Shown: positions 13,488 through 25,453 of the stretch, piece after piece
How the letters are laid out: every line of letters begins with the position of its first letter
Numbering within the stretch: the stretch's first letter is position 1
Source: Hygrocybe punicea
Taxonomy: Eukaryota > Basidiomycota > Agaricomycetes > Agaricales > Hygrophoraceae
Assembly (NCBI GenBank): GCA_963556145.1
Contig: OY744464.1
Coordinates: 7,849,508 to 7,913,507, forward strand
DNA length: 64,000 bases
Direction: 5' to 3'
Notes under the pieces: model-generated
Database searches by the model: none
Told to the model about the DNA's origin: nothing
The model's input: the letters and a program-made list of their open reading frames with translations, nothing else
Position numbers and translations under genes: made by a program

Positions 13488-14506
13488 ATGGCAGACGAGA
13501 ATCTCAATACTCCCGCACAAACTGCTGGCCGTCGTCAACGAGAGGATGCTCTCCACCTCGGCCCCAGGAAAAAAGCGTACGAGCTCATTCTTTTCATTTA
13601 CAAATTATTTCTCACACGAGTTATGGAAGTTGTCTCTCTGACCCACTTGTTTCCCATGGCTGCCATTTCGGACGGACGGTACATGCTTTATGTAATGTAC
13701 AAGCGCTGGTCACAAACGGCCTTCTCCGTATGGGTGAGCTGGCAGGGGAGCCAGAGGAATCATTCACTTCAGAGTATTTTCAGTAAATTTATGTCTACGC
13801 TCCTCATCTAATCACGTACCTCATTCTAGGCAACGGCGAGAGCATTGCGTTTTTGGAACACTTCTTCAGATGGTTCCAGGCCTCGAAGAGCGACTCATGG
13901 CAGGATCCGAAGAGGATGTCGTAGCGATTGCCGAGATGGTAAGTCGTCTATGGCTTGTATTGTGTTAGTGCTCAACATTGCTTTGGTAGATACAAAAAGG
14001 AGCGTCGTCTGCTAGATCAGACGACACGAAAAGTCTGAAAGGTTCCATCCTGGAATGGATTGTTCCGTGTGGTCAGTCTCTCAACCCCCCGCTCTCAAGG
14101 AATGTCAAAATGGATCGTGGTTTCCACCATGATCGCACGGGCGCACTCCTATGTCCGGCGGGAATGGACTGGTCAGATCCTGAGTACGAGATTTCGCCTT
14201 TTGTGTAGCCTTTACCCCACGGTGACACCCTTGTAGAATCAAAGAGAAGTTACGCAGCGGCGAGATGATAATACCAGGTGATCAATGGCCAATTTTCTTA
14301 TACGCTCGTTATGAATACGATGCGGACGATCCATGGAAGGGCCTTCTCAGAAGTTCCATTCTGGTTTCTGTAAGTAGTTTTTGAGTCTCTGACTATCCCA
14401 ACTGATTACTTGTCAGGCCTACAAGCATGTCTTCACGTCGCCAAGCTCTGTCGATAAAGTTGCAAAGGCTACGCGATCCGGTCACGCTCGAATCCACGTA
14501 GTATGA
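13488..14506 (+). pseudogene. DUF6698-like protein, C-terminus decayed
   Basis: Six exons can be joined in frame: 13488-13576, 13630-13773, 13830-13938, 13990-14183, 14237-14369 and 14417-14506. Introns are 47-56 nt with GT-AG ends, giving 252 codons. Family landmarks in order are FGRTVHALCNVQALVTNG, the MVPGLEERLMAGSEED helix, a GFHHDRTGALLCPAGMDW segment, PGDQWPIFLYARYEYDADDP and YKHVFTSPSSVD. The family (DUF6698, named from memory) is common in Agaricomycetes and has no known function. The frame stops at TGA 14504. Downstream bases to about 14650 still encode the usual C-terminal MTRxT..GYLATQ and SSSAIFSS segments, but in shifted frames. The copy is therefore damaged at its end, or shortened. 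Confidence 0.75.
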
Positions 14507-15340
14507 CTCGTGCCACATTAGCCCCGATCGGTTACCTCGCTACTCAGGTCACCGCTCCCTCGGTGTGTTATACTTTAGGCTGACCTTATCATTGCAGATC
14601 CGATTTGCGTTTCTTCTTCGGCTATTTTCTCTTCTGGAACTTTCAAGTGGGTGACGTCCTAATATGGTGACATCTCACCATGTCAATAATTGACAAGTTT
14701 ACAAGACAAATATTCCCAAACTACTCCTCAACTCAAAGTATAGTTACAAAAAATAGTGTGTTGGTGAACATCAGGGAGGTATAAATGTAAATGTATATAA
14801 TGGGATTTTGTATCGCAATTTATGTCATCAGTACTTCTCTGACTGAGTCCCAAAGCTACTATGTAGACAGATCTTCCAGATTACACCCCTCCTTGTTGAA
14901 TTGGATAAGTTCAGCCATGCAGATGTATCCTCTCAAACCTGCCATACTTAGTGTGCTGGCCAGTATCAGCAACTCTTATATTACATTGCAATTTTTGTCA
15001 GTCTGGCAGACATTGCAATTTCTGCAAACTCTACTGTCCATTATAAATGTAGATAGATATTTCACATTTATGGCCTCCTTGTTGATCTGAGTAAGTACGG
15101 CCATTCAGATATATCCTACTAGCTATTCAATTCTGCTTTGTATGATGAGAGCTGCCAGTCTTACATATTTGGCCAATTTTGGCAACTCTTGTACTACATA
15201 GTCATTTCACTCATTCTGGTATGCTTTGCAGTTTCTGTCAACACTACTGTCCTATATCTTCCATTACCAGACCATGTATAAGAGTTATATATATTATTTA
15301 TATTATTTAACTTTTAATCATTTATAATCCCATGTCATTC
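14507..15340. other. DUF6698 tail remnants, then AT-rich diverged duplication
   Basis: To about 14650 there are out-of-frame remnants of the preceding gene. From 14870 to 15260 two diverged copies of an approximately 190-bp unit can be aligned (AGTTCAGCCATGCAGATGTATCC near 14908 and AGTACGGCCATTCAGATATATCC near 15093). No gene is seen. Confidence 0.5.
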
Positions 15341-15979
15341 CATCCACGATTTCCTGATGGAGTCAGAGTCAAAAAGGGCAACAAACTTGGAGGCCACGTT
15401 CATCCTGGGCAATGGGTGGGTCTTGATGACAACAGCAAGGGTGCGAGAGTCTATTGGCCAGACTCCAGAATGGTGTCAGTCAAGTGTAATGTCTACACAT
15501 GAAACAATCAGGTGCTGATGGAAAGTCTTGAGGGGGATGATTGGACTTTTGAGCAAGTCGAACCAGTGCTCCTGGATCCAAGTCACTCGCAACCCCCACT
15601 GGAAGAAATACTACAAGATGTACCTTTGACACTAGACAAACCAAAACCAGCTGACAACCCACAAATGAACAACCCCCTTATCCCTCCTAAGCTGCAAAAG
15701 AAGCTTATTGATTACTTGACTCCAGAAAACATCCTACCCGAAGGTTCCAAGCGCATCAGAAAACCAGGCCCACTTGTCTCCAATTTAATAGCCAGAAAAG
15801 GACGTACCTCAAGCAAACCCGGCAACCCACTCATTACCACTGGCATCCAACTCCCATCTGCAGAGCCCAAACCTGCATCAAATGGTGAGGAAACAGATGA
15901 TGAATGGACTTTGGCGGCAGCAAATCAGAACTCAAACAAATACCTATCATCAGGAGAACAGTGGGAAAATGATAAGTGA
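15341..15979 (+). pseudogene. Copia pol linker fragment (between integrase and RT)
   Basis: The frame starts within VRVKKGNKLGGHVHPGQW and continues through DDNSKGARVYWPDS, the standard region just after the integrase of fungal and plant Copia polyproteins. An in-frame TGA follows at about 15500. A hydrophilic linker (EGDDWTFEQVEP, IRKPGPLV) ends near DDEWTLAAA. Its left edge matches almost exactly where the integrase fragment at 1-2370 stops. No integrase core or reverse transcriptase is attached. Confidence 0.85.
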
Positions 15980-16089
15980 TTACAATCCCAGATCTGTGGT
16001 ATAATTTATGTCATACTTTATCATTACGATGACACCTTGATCAAGTTAGGTAATCCTAGGTGACAATGGTAGAAATACATCATGTTATG

Positions 16090-16420
16090 CGTCTTGCCAC
16101 TTGATGTGTAATTGGTTGCAGGTATGGCATTTATCTTGCAAGAGATAATTCCAGGTGCCAATGGTGAAAAAACTTCATGTCAATCAGGTTGTTACTGGAT
16201 GGGCCATGAACCATAAGTATATATCATTTAGTTGGCAACTGTGCCACTGGTGAAAAGACATCAGGTCAAATCAGATTGTTACTAGATGAGCCATGAACCA
16301 TGAGTATATATAATTTAGTTGGCAAAGATGCCAATGGTGAAAAAACATCACGTCAATCAGATTGTTACATGTTATATCATTCAGCTGGCAAAAGACAATT
16401 CACGGTGACAATGGCGGCGT
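16090..16420. repeat. 87-bp tandem repeat
   Basis: GTTACTxGATG.GCCATGAACCAT starts at 16191 and 16278, with a shorter third unit at 16364. Each unit carries GTTGGCAA and GGTGAAAA. Partial units extend to the left. No coding signal. Confidence 0.75.
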
Positions 16421-16737
16421 GGAGCAGTCTGTACAACATGGCTCAGATACTTGGTCCGAAGTCATTATGGCAAACAATGATCATCTTGAACCCGATGCCA
16501 TCTAATGTGCCATGACCTGCCTGCATGACACTTACTTGTCATCAAAGTTAATCTGTGGTGGATACATCAATCAGATGGCTCCTTCCATATCAGTCACGAA
16601 AGATACTGGGAAACAATTGATGGAATTTCACGATAGATCAAATACAAATAGGCCCTATATCCATCATGGATAATGACAAAACAACATGGCCGTGAAGTAC
16701 AACAGGGTATCGAGAATATTTTGAAGCCGTCTCGGCA

Positions 16738-17648
16738 TCAGGACTGGGTGGGAACTTGAATAGCCTCAGGTGCACCCTCAGCAAGTCTTTTGGCGAGTTG
16801 CCTTTCTTTGATGCGCGCAAGGGCACTATTGGCCACCAGAGTTGGTTCCCTGTACATGTGGGGGAAGATTTTTCTATGTCGAGAATGGGTTTAATTTTGA
16901 GGAGAGCACGAAAGGAAAGCAGCTCACCGATTCCACCAATTGAGTAGGTCTTGAACTTCATCATTTTCAGATGGATCTTGGAGCAGGTCAAGAATGCTGT
17001 TATAAAACGTTTCCGAGTCGGTGATCAGATTGGTGCGCAAAAATGTGCTAGAGGAGCACAGTGCAAAGCAAACCTAAGTGATGCCGTTAGTTGTAGGTAC
17101 ATTCAAAAGTGAGAAACTCACCTGCGTAGCGATGTATGCCAAAGAGGCCTTTGTGACATTGGTCATCCCATGAATATAGGCATTCCTGGCTCAGGTTGCT
17201 CTTACTTCCTCCTGTTCGACAGAACTTGGCGATGTGAAAACATGCTTGAAGCCCTGATATATGTATGACAAGATATAACGATGACGATGACGATGACACC
17301 AACGTACTGTAATCAGAAGTTGATTCCGCATGAGCCCATTCCAGGGGTCATCTGGATCATATGCCAGATCGGCATAGAGGAAGAGAGGCCATTGATCCCC
17401 ACGGACCTGCATCTCACCACTCCAGAGCTTCTCTTTGATCCTGCAACACATTTAGAATCATATGAGAGGCAGCACGTACAATTGAGGGAGATACATTACC
17501 CGGCTATGGACCAGTCTAAGCCGGCCGGACACAGTAATGCACCGGTCCTCTCATGATGGAAACCACGGACACTCTTAATCTTTTGATTGATGGGAGGGGA
17601 CGAGAGGGTCGGTGAGAGTCCTGCAGTTATCTGTTTGTCCAGCGCGAT
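16738..17648 (-). pseudogene. Second DUF6698-like copy with in-frame TGA
   Basis: Reading from about 17648 downwards gives GFHHERTGALLCPAGLDW, then an intron (GTAATG...TTGCAG), KEKLWSGEMQVRGDQWPLFL, another intron (GTACGT...ATCAG), FKHVFTSPSSVEQEEVRAT and a TGA at 17191-17193. In the same frame past the stop come ARNAYIHGMTNVTKASLAY and a GTGAGT donor. Two further exons carry the C-terminal TDSETFYNSILDLL and NWWNR segments and end at TGA 16738-16740. The stop occupies a position where CGA (Arg) is expected. The N-terminal FGRTVHA part is missing. A start could be the ATG near 17740, but that exon is not family-like. Confidence 0.75.
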
Positions 17649-17808
17649 CTTAAAGAACGACGGTTACTTACGGTTTCTTCCTCGAACTTTGGTGGAGTGC
17701 ATCTACGCATTGCCTTCAACCTAAGGAGGTGTCGGGCCATGGATTGTGAACGAAGAGAGAGAAATGTGGGTCAAGTCCGAGTCCCAGAAGATGCTCTGTA
17801 TATATAGT

Positions 17809-18126
17809 TAGTGTATTGCATGGGTACGGGTAAACCCGCGGGTTTTGCCACGGGTACGGGTACGGGTAGGGTACGGGTACGGATTCCTGGACCCGCCAGC
17901 TTTTTTTTAAGCCCTGGATCATCCAAAACGGTCAAGTATTGAGCTAGATATGCTCAAAATACCTCATTGGAGTATTTTGAGCATATCTAGCTCAATACTT
18001 GACCGTTTTGGACAATCTGGGGCTTAAAATGACGGGTACAACCCGCGGGTATTGTACCCACGGGTACAACGGGTGCGGGTACGGGTACAGCCAAAAATAC
18101 CCGGGGGTTACCCGTGCAATACACTA
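17809..18126. mobile_element. hAT-type MITE with 40-bp perfect hairpin
   Basis: TAGTGTATTGCA begins at 17809 and its complement TGCAATACACTA ends at 18126. The flanks are identical 8-bp duplications, TATATAGT (17801-17808 and 18127-18134). Between the tips lie GGGTACGGG-rich arms. In the centre a 40-bp perfect inverted repeat, 17923-17962 with 17972-18011, has a 9-base loop. There is no coding capacity. Confidence 0.93.
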
Positions 18127-18199
18127 TATATAGTGAACTCTGCGCAATCTCTGTGGAAATGCAGCTAACCCCAAAGAGTAAACGATGGTCCCGCATATG

Positions 18200-18510
18200 G
18201 GTCGGTTGAATATCCAATCCACATTTGGATGTTTTCGTTCCTGGTTTGTCGTCCGGTTGTGGCTTGCAATCGCTCATGTTGGTACGTTGCCTGTTGTTGA
18301 CCCATTCTTGCTTGATTAAAATGCAGTTGAATACGATCGGAAGAAAGGTCCATTGAATATTCAATCAATATTTGGATGTTTTTGTTCCTGGTTTACGAAT
18401 GGTCGGCTTGCAATCGATTATTTTTGGTATGTTGCCTGTCGTTGGCTGATGTTGACCCATTTTTGGCTTGATTAAAACGCAGTTGAATATGATCGGAAGA
18501 AGAATTTATG
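18200..18510. repeat. Tandem duplication, about 150 bp
   Basis: Two adjacent copies run from ATTTGGATGTTTT.GTTCCTGG (18223 and 18370) to CAGTTGAATA.GATCGGAAG (18324 and 18480). Copy 2 has a 9-base insertion. No gene. Confidence 0.75.
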
Positions 18511-19052
18511 ATGGTAGCCTATAGACGTTGAGGAAACTGAGGTCGCATACTGATCTTTGGCCTCTTGCAAGCAAGTTGCAACTATGTATGGAGAGACAGC
18601 AAGTCAACATCTAAGTGGTAAGAATGCCAAAATCAGTATCGGGGATGACTTTGTAACCAGTGAATCCGAATTATGTACGAACTTGAAGAATCCAAATCTA
18701 CAAGCAAAATTGTCGACGAGCTCACATTTGCAGTTCATAATTTTCTGCGTCAGCTGGCATATATCGAAACAGTGCGTAAATCCTCTTGGGCTGTGAGATG
18801 ACGTGCCTGCAAGTCGATAATGATCTGAAAACGAAGGCCTTCCTAGCACTTCGGATTTGTGACTCATGATCTCTGGTAGGATTTGTGACGGCATCACAAT
18901 GATGCTAGTTGATCTTCTCATCACCACTCCCTCATTTTTTTGCTCCAATTATGGTCAAGTAGACTGAGGTTGTGGTGACGATAGAAGGAAGGACGAGCAC
19001 AAGAGTACATGAATGTAATGGTACGAGCGCTAAGCCGAAAAAAAGGTCTTGT
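18511..19052. other. No recognised gene
   Basis: A 114-codon minus-strand frame (18948-18604) is present but has no motif or clear splice partners. Confidence 0.4.
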
Positions 19053-21750
19053 TTACTCCATATAAAATGAGGGGAGAGTACTTGATAACTGGTCAATGTA
19101 CCAGTACGTTGTCTCCAAGCCATCCGTCCCTATCCGTGGCTCGTCATCCGCTCCCACCCCACAGTCTACATCACTAGGTGCTTGGTGGATGAGCTGAACC
19201 CATGTTGCCCCAATGCCCATGCCTACCCTTAACGTCTCCAGCATACATGGCTCGACAAGCACTACTATGTGGTAATTGGAAGTGTCATGAGACGGTGCAT
19301 AACCTCCAATGCGCTGTGAGGTCGACAGTATCCGTGGCTGCGGGACGTCAATCCCAATCCAAGGTATCAGGATCACTTTGGCAAATCGCTCTGCCAGATT
19401 GAGTTCGACGGCTTCCGGGTTTGGTCCAAATTCTGGTCTGAGTGATGATGTTGGCAGCGACGACGATGAGGGACTCGGTGGAATTTTTGCGGTAATTCTT
19501 CTGGTGGACGCCTCCACAGTACCCACGCAATGTATTATCGGTAATGCTGTTGGTCCAAGCAGAGGGAGTAAGGAATGCTTCTGTGATCGCCAACTAAATG
19601 TTTCGACTGCAGGGACAGTGCCATCCGCCGTCCACTCAGGGTTCAGAATCTCGTCAGGACCTGTAGTCCACCCAGAATCGTTACCCTCCGTAAACTGGAA
19701 GTGACCTGGGCAGTGCCCTATGATGCAGGCCGAAATCCATCGAATCGTTGCTGTTTCCTCCGGTACAAGGTGTTGGTGTCGTCAACTTCCTCCTGTAAGC
19801 CATCCTGACGTTTCCTTTTCCCGATCCATTCTGGTCCCCTTAGAGCGACCTCTCTAGAGTTGTTTGCCGCATATACTTCTTGCTTGCTGCCCCAACAATC
19901 ATGGCACCCTGCATGGAAAGCATCAGGAAGCGTCTTAGAAATTTCTGCTAGAAGTGGCAGCTCTGCCGTTGCTATGCTCGTTGTAGATGCGGGTTCTTGG
20001 TGGCTTCGGAACTATAATAAAGAAATATATAAAGATCCTAACCAGAGGGTGTCAGCGTAGAAGTGACTGGATAAATCAGTGTCGGGAATAGAAGTAAAAA
20101 GAAGGGAATGTTAGTAAAAGTAAAGCCGCCGCGTAAAACTGGACTAATAACGACGAAGCCGGCGATGAACGGAGTGAAAATGGACAAATAATAAAGAACC
20201 CAACGATGCCGACGATGTCGGGTATGGCGGGTCAGGTCGGGTCGGGTCGAAAACGATGAACGAATATACGGAAACAACGATAAAGACGACGAAGTGAACT
20301 ATAAAAAGCTAAGGATCTACGTGGACGAGCATTTGAAGGGATCAAAAGGTGATTCTGACTAAAGGGAAACGGGGACTAAGGGTATCTTATTTTGTACGGT
20401 CGTTGGGGACCGTTTTTATAGTACAGGAAACAGTAATCTACTTTCGGACATGTCTACTTCGGCCGATGGTAAGCTACAAAGAAAGGTTGGAATGGGGATG
20501 TAGAAAGGGGGGTTGCAAAGCAACGAAGACAGGAAATGGAGGGGAAAACGAATATGCAAGGAAAAGATCTAGAAAGTCCTACATATCTCCGAAAGGACGA
20601 GGGGATGCATAAATAAAGTAAATCCGAAGTTGGGGATTGAGTCCGAAGAGATCCATCTCCTGGAATTGGAACTCCGAGGCGTTTGAGGCTGCCGGATTTG
20701 GTCTGAGAGCGGCTGTGACGAAGCGGCATACGTCGGGTTATGTCGGTCACGTCGGGTCACGTCACGTCACGTCACGTCGGGTTGCGTCGGGTTACGTCGG
20801 GTTCGAATGCGAGTTGGATAGAGGCATTGGGTTCGTCCGGATTCGTGATATATCGATGATACGGACTCAGAGGGACGTCGACCCTCTACATCGTGACAGT
20901 CAATGCGTCCTGCAGGCCCCGTATTTCAGGTAAAACTCCGTTACGGAGGAGAAATTTAATAAACAACGCGACAAGTTTCACTGTATTCATCCAGTTACGA
21001 TCGGACCTACAAAACACAACAATCAGCTCAGATATCTGGATATCAAGAATCAATCAATGGAGTACCAAACAACACCAGTTTTGATGATGTGCGACGACAA
21101 AAACACCTGAGTAAATCGCTCAGGACCATTGAAGAATCTGCTTATTTTCGGCTCGTCCACACACCAGCCCGCATTATTGTCAAGCAAGCCAATAAACAAC
21201 TGGAACTGCGTCAACGTCAGCTCCAGAATCTGGTCAACATGAATACGAATATACCTTGTCCCATAGCGCACGCAATGGTATGACCCCATATGCAGTGGGC
21301 GGCCACTGGCATTGAATGAACTGCCTGGCAGCGACAGCGAGCCACCCCTTGGGTGGAGTGGATCTGTCAAACAAACGCAGGACTATTAGCCCTGTTCTGG
21401 GCAGTCAATCGAGCAAGAACTTACAATTCATAGTCATACGAGCGCAGCTGATCGTAATCCTCCCAAATCTTCCACCACTCCTTCTCTACAGTAAGACTGT
21501 TGCTGGATACACGTACGTGGGGAACTATGCTGTTCTGCTGATGGTCCTCGGCAGGAATGCTGTTGGTACTTTCTTCACACCGATCAACATTGACAAAAGA
21601 TACATTGTCTACAGCATTGTCTTCGTCGGCACGCTCCTCAGGATGGTTAAGGGATGATGGGCCGGGTATGGGGTATTGGTCCATGGAACGGGCATCTTCA
21701 AGAGTTGGCATTGGGGGGGCATGTGCCAAGAGACTGCAGTTAGGCAAGTG
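19053..21750 (-). pseudogene. Decayed multi-exon orphan gene split by a solo LTR
   Basis: The exon at about 21747-21425 (EKEWWKIWEDYDQLRSYDY) ends at a GTAAGT donor and joins 21363-21255 (GWLAVAARQFIQCQWPPTAY), which ends at a GTATAT donor. An exon starting at 20909 (GACGCATTGACTGTC) runs into the LTR at 20890. When the LTR and one TCGT copy are removed it continues uninterrupted at 19981 (ATAELPLLAEISKTLPDAF) to a stop at 19718. The frame resumes one shift away (HCPGHFQFTEGNDSGW) and stays open to 19053. The gene was therefore functional before the LTR landed in its coding exon and has since gained a frameshift. I do not recognise the family. The junction between 21254 and 20910 is uncertain. 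Confidence 0.6.
19982..20890 (+). mobile_element. Solo LTR, 909 bp, TCGT target duplication
   Basis: It starts TGTAGATGCGGG and ends CCCTCTACA, giving the TG...CA ends and short TGTAGA/TCTACA inverted tips of an LTR. TCGT flanks both sides (19978-19981 and 20891-20894). A second copy, inverted, is at 47173-48059, sharing GATGCGGGTTCTTGGTGGCT and a cluster of GTCGGGTTACGTCGGG-like motifs near the end. No internal retrotransposon body remains, so this is a solo LTR from recombination. Confidence 0.88.
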
Positions 21751-21770
21751 GTAGGAGGGTGAACAGAACT

Positions 21771-24200
21771 TCAGGTCCTCCTGCTATCCAGAGAAGGCGT
21801 AGGGTCGACAATTCCATTGCCAGCACTTTCGTACCCTCCCACAGGATCCACGACGGCACAAAAGACAGTTTCATCGTCTTCCCAAGGGACCCCTTGATCA
21901 CGATCGTCCCGTTGCACTACTACCTTCTTGAATTTCTTCTTATATTTAAGGATGTTAACAAGGTCTCCAATGCGCTCCCCTTCTAACACGACTGCCTTGC
22001 CCCCTTTGTCTTTGGGGGAATGAGGTGATAAATACTCAACCATGACATCAGCACTTCGAAGATTGCCGACTTTGCCTGTCCAAAAAACCGCTACACAGTT
22101 GGTGCCGACACGTCCACGTGGACCAAAGAAGCGATCGAGTTCTGTTCGAGTGATGCGGCCATTCCATCTTCCCCGCTCATATGCCACCCCAAACCGAACG
22201 CAGATATGGCGATGGCCAAGATTCCTCAAAATATTTGGGTTCAATAAGAACTGACCTGGACCTTCTAAATGACTTTGTAAGAAGTCTATACTTTATAGTA
22301 TGGATGTCTCGACTAACCATATGATAGGGGACCGTCACTTGTCCCGAAACTTTCAAGTAATAAGCTGAGCTTAGGATTCCACGCTGCAGTCTCGGCGTTG
22401 GTGTTGTTAGTCTCCACGGGGGTAGGTGTGCGTTGGCATGCAGGAACTGGCTCAAGCTGGTGGCGTGTCAAGCGCCAAACTTCAAGTATGCGATGGTCTG
22501 GAATTCGACCGTCTAGGAGAAGTCCAGTGGTCCTGGCAGCGAAAGGCTCAGTTCAAGAGAAACATAAAAGGGGTGAAACTTACATGGATATGACATCAAC
22601 CCTTTCAAACAGCGATGTTTCCATAGATCCTGCAAAATATATGCTGACTTTCTCCTTGTTGCTACTTCTAACCTCACCCACATAACCTTTCCTGAATCCT
22701 CGGATGACAAGAACCGATTGTCCAATCAATGGATCCCGAGCATAATGCGTCACAGTCTGATAATGCGAAGCCGGAGACAGAGCTAATTGGGGGACAAGAG
22801 GGGTAGGCTGGTAACTTCAAACAAACAACTCTGAACAATGGATCTGGTAAGGTAAGGTTTAGTAAGGTCGGTTCATATCGTAAATAAACAGCTGCACCTC
22901 GTTTCCCGTCTTATCTTCTGTGAAAGTGATATCATCTTTGCTTGAAAGTATCACGATGCCATGTCGTCCTTTCTCCCTTCCCTCGCAGACTTTGATACTG
23001 TCTCCAACTTGGAAATACCGACGCAGATCGTTGACAGAGAAAGACTGGGTTTGCTCAGGGCTGACAGTTTGGAACTGTTCTACTGAGGAGAGGACGACCA
23101 GTGCACTCCATCCACCAACCTCCAAGGTGACAAGCTGGCCGAACATTCCTTGAAAAGATCCACATACAAGCCTGAGTTTATCTCCGGGCGACCAGAGTGT
23201 CATCGCGCTCGCTCGCCGAATCAAAGTCAATATTTTGGTGTGAAGAGGCGGGAAGTTTGCTTGACGAAAGGGTATTAATTCACCGAGGGGAGGGTCTCCC
23301 TCCTCTGCAAGCTGTGCTAGAGTGAACGGTTGCGCAAGCAGACCATTATAGAAAATGCTGGAATCGACGGTAGACTTGATGATGCCATCGATATCTGTGG
23401 AATTAGCTTGGGTGTGGTCGAAAAGCCTAGGGGTAAATTTGAACATTCGCTGTTGCTTCTGGCTCATCGTTCGAAAGTTGGCTGGGTAGTCGCCATCGGA
23501 TTGGGGCTTTCATGGCACCAGTAAAATGGTAGCGCAAGCTTGGTCGGTCTGGATTCTTGCAACAATGCCGAGATCGTTGAAATACCTTGCCTGCTCATTG
23601 TGAGTGGCTTTCGTCCGTACCCAAATTCCCACTGTAAAAGTTTCCCGCTCCATCGATAAGAAAAGGCATTCCTCCGGGGGCAAATATTCGACTTCGCATA
23701 GCAGTGAGAGTTCGCGGCATGCTTTCCGGAGGTCTGAGATGTCGCAGCATACAAAGATGAAACCCGGCATTGTAGGAAAGTGTAGTGCCTGTTTGATTTC
23801 TGTGTAAGAGGTCAGACGTTCACAGACATTTTTCTCCGCGCCTGGCTGGAATTTACGCGTCAAGAACATTGGACGAAATATAAAATGAAGTTTTACTTGA
23901 AGCTTTATGGTCCAATAATGTAAAGATCGGTCTTCATCCTCCATGACTTCAGCTGACTCGGATTCAATTGAACGATAATGAGCCGTTAAACGCTGCACGA
24001 TTTCCATAAGATCCTCACCGCTACATGCCTGCGGTTGAGGAATGACGTCAAGTTCCTCCATGGTGAGGTCTTCCCCGCAGATCGACTCTGGGCTCTTGTA
24101 AAAATTCTTCAACTGTCATGAGAACAAGATGTACTTACCATCGTTGACATCTTCCTCTTCCTCGTCACCGACTTCGGCTTCGACGTCGAGATATGGATTG
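21771..24200 (-). pseudogene. SPT5-like transcription elongation factor, nonsense copy
   Basis: The N-terminal acidic stretch (PKRNPYLDVEAEVGDEEEED) ends at GTAAGT 24138. A 51-nt intron leads to 24087, from where the frame is open to 22859 apart from one TGA at 23510-23512. This part holds an NGN-like region (PGFIFVCCDISDLRKACREL) and at least two KOW-like segments (WSPGDKLRLVCGSFQGMFG; YFQVGDSIKVCEGREKGRHG). Further exons are about 22808-22584 (KOW, SVLVIRGFRKGYVGEV), 22532-22318 and 22255-21771 (FGVAYERGRWNGRITRTE, a region typical of Agaricomycete SPT5-like paralogues). Real SPT5 binds RNA polymerase II with SPT4. This copy differs from canonical SPT5 and belongs to an expanded, divergent group. 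The stop sits where CGA (Arg) is expected. The donor after 22859 and the start codon are not clear. Confidence 0.82.
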
Positions 24201-24209
24201 CGCTTCGGC

Positions 24210-25453
24210 GGAGAGACTCAGTGGGAACTCCGACGACGACTGACGCACACTTACCATAACTTGAATCGACAATTGTAAGCCTGAGAGCGGCCCTTTTTGT
24301 TCAAATTCAGGTACCAATCACATGACCACGTCTTCGGAACGAGAACGAATCGGAGCTTCAATGTGCTAACAAAAGGTACATAATTAAGTGGGACTGGTGT
24401 AATAAGAAAAGGCAAGAAAATCAAGGGAGACGTGATTGCCCGTCAATACGAGTGCACGTCTTTTGTTGTAATTTCTCCATACAAATTGCATATAATGTCT
24501 CGGGATGAATACTACATGTATACATAGGCGAGGGGATGGATCTAGACTGCGTACCTCGCTGTTCGCCAGTGAATGACTGTATATGTTGCAAGGTAACGTC
24601 ACAGTTTGAGAATGAACATTTTTGGAACTGTTTGAAACCAAAGTCGAGACAGGTTATTTAGCACAAAATAATGCGCACCTGGATCCTGTCCGGGAAACTT
24701 TCATATGGACCGAGAAGTGCGTCGACCCAGCGATGACCCTGGTGTGTTCACAAGCGTCGGAACCAGAAAATAGAAGAAAAAGTCTACTTTTGACGCTTTC
24801 AACATAGTACCCACCATTACCATTTATTATTGAAGATGACTAGGACAGTATCGTGCCGTTATCGACTTCGTCAGGAACACAACACATCCACAAACCTTGA
24901 ATTGCGCCTCACGAGCATGACCCACAACGGAAACAGGCCTCAGGCATCGAGTGATTCTGGTGGACTGAAGAAGTGTCAAATTGGAGGATATTGGATAGGA
25001 CTTACTTGTTTAAGCATGCTATGGAGACAGGAGATGTGCATGTCAGTGGTGATAGTTGAAGGCAAACGAGAACTCACAGGAGTACGACGCGGTCATTGAC
25101 CGGGTTAGCCAGGATGACATGAGGTCTTGGAGATTGCAACTCGGACATATCAAACTATTTTCTGTTGAAGGCAACAGTAAAAAAAATGAGGAAACCTGAG
25201 AAGCAAGGGACATCACCCTGGGGCCATTTTGCTGAAGCTCTGCCAGTGATTCGTCTCCTGGTGGATTGCTAGCGGGTATTGACAGCAAGTAAGGGCCACG
25301 GAAGACAATGCAAATTTGATTTATACCCAAGAAATGTAATCCTGACCCTTGAGCCATAGATAACTAACTTGGCTTAGCGGAACCGGAGATGGAATGTAAT
25401 GTACAAAGACAAAATGACAAAGAAAGGGAAACATTGAATATGATTTTGGGGCC
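24210..25453 (-). other. Possible minus-strand exons, low support
   Basis: Consistent splice signals appear on the minus strand. ATG at 25147 opens a 70-nt exon to 25078 with a GTGAGT donor, and other GTAAGT/CAG pairs follow to about 24830. A longer frame at 25330-25205 (SNPPGDESLAELQQNGPRV) ends near a possible GTTTCC donor. None shows a known motif. This may be decayed host sequence between the SPT5-like copy and the zinc-motif gene. Confidence 0.25.
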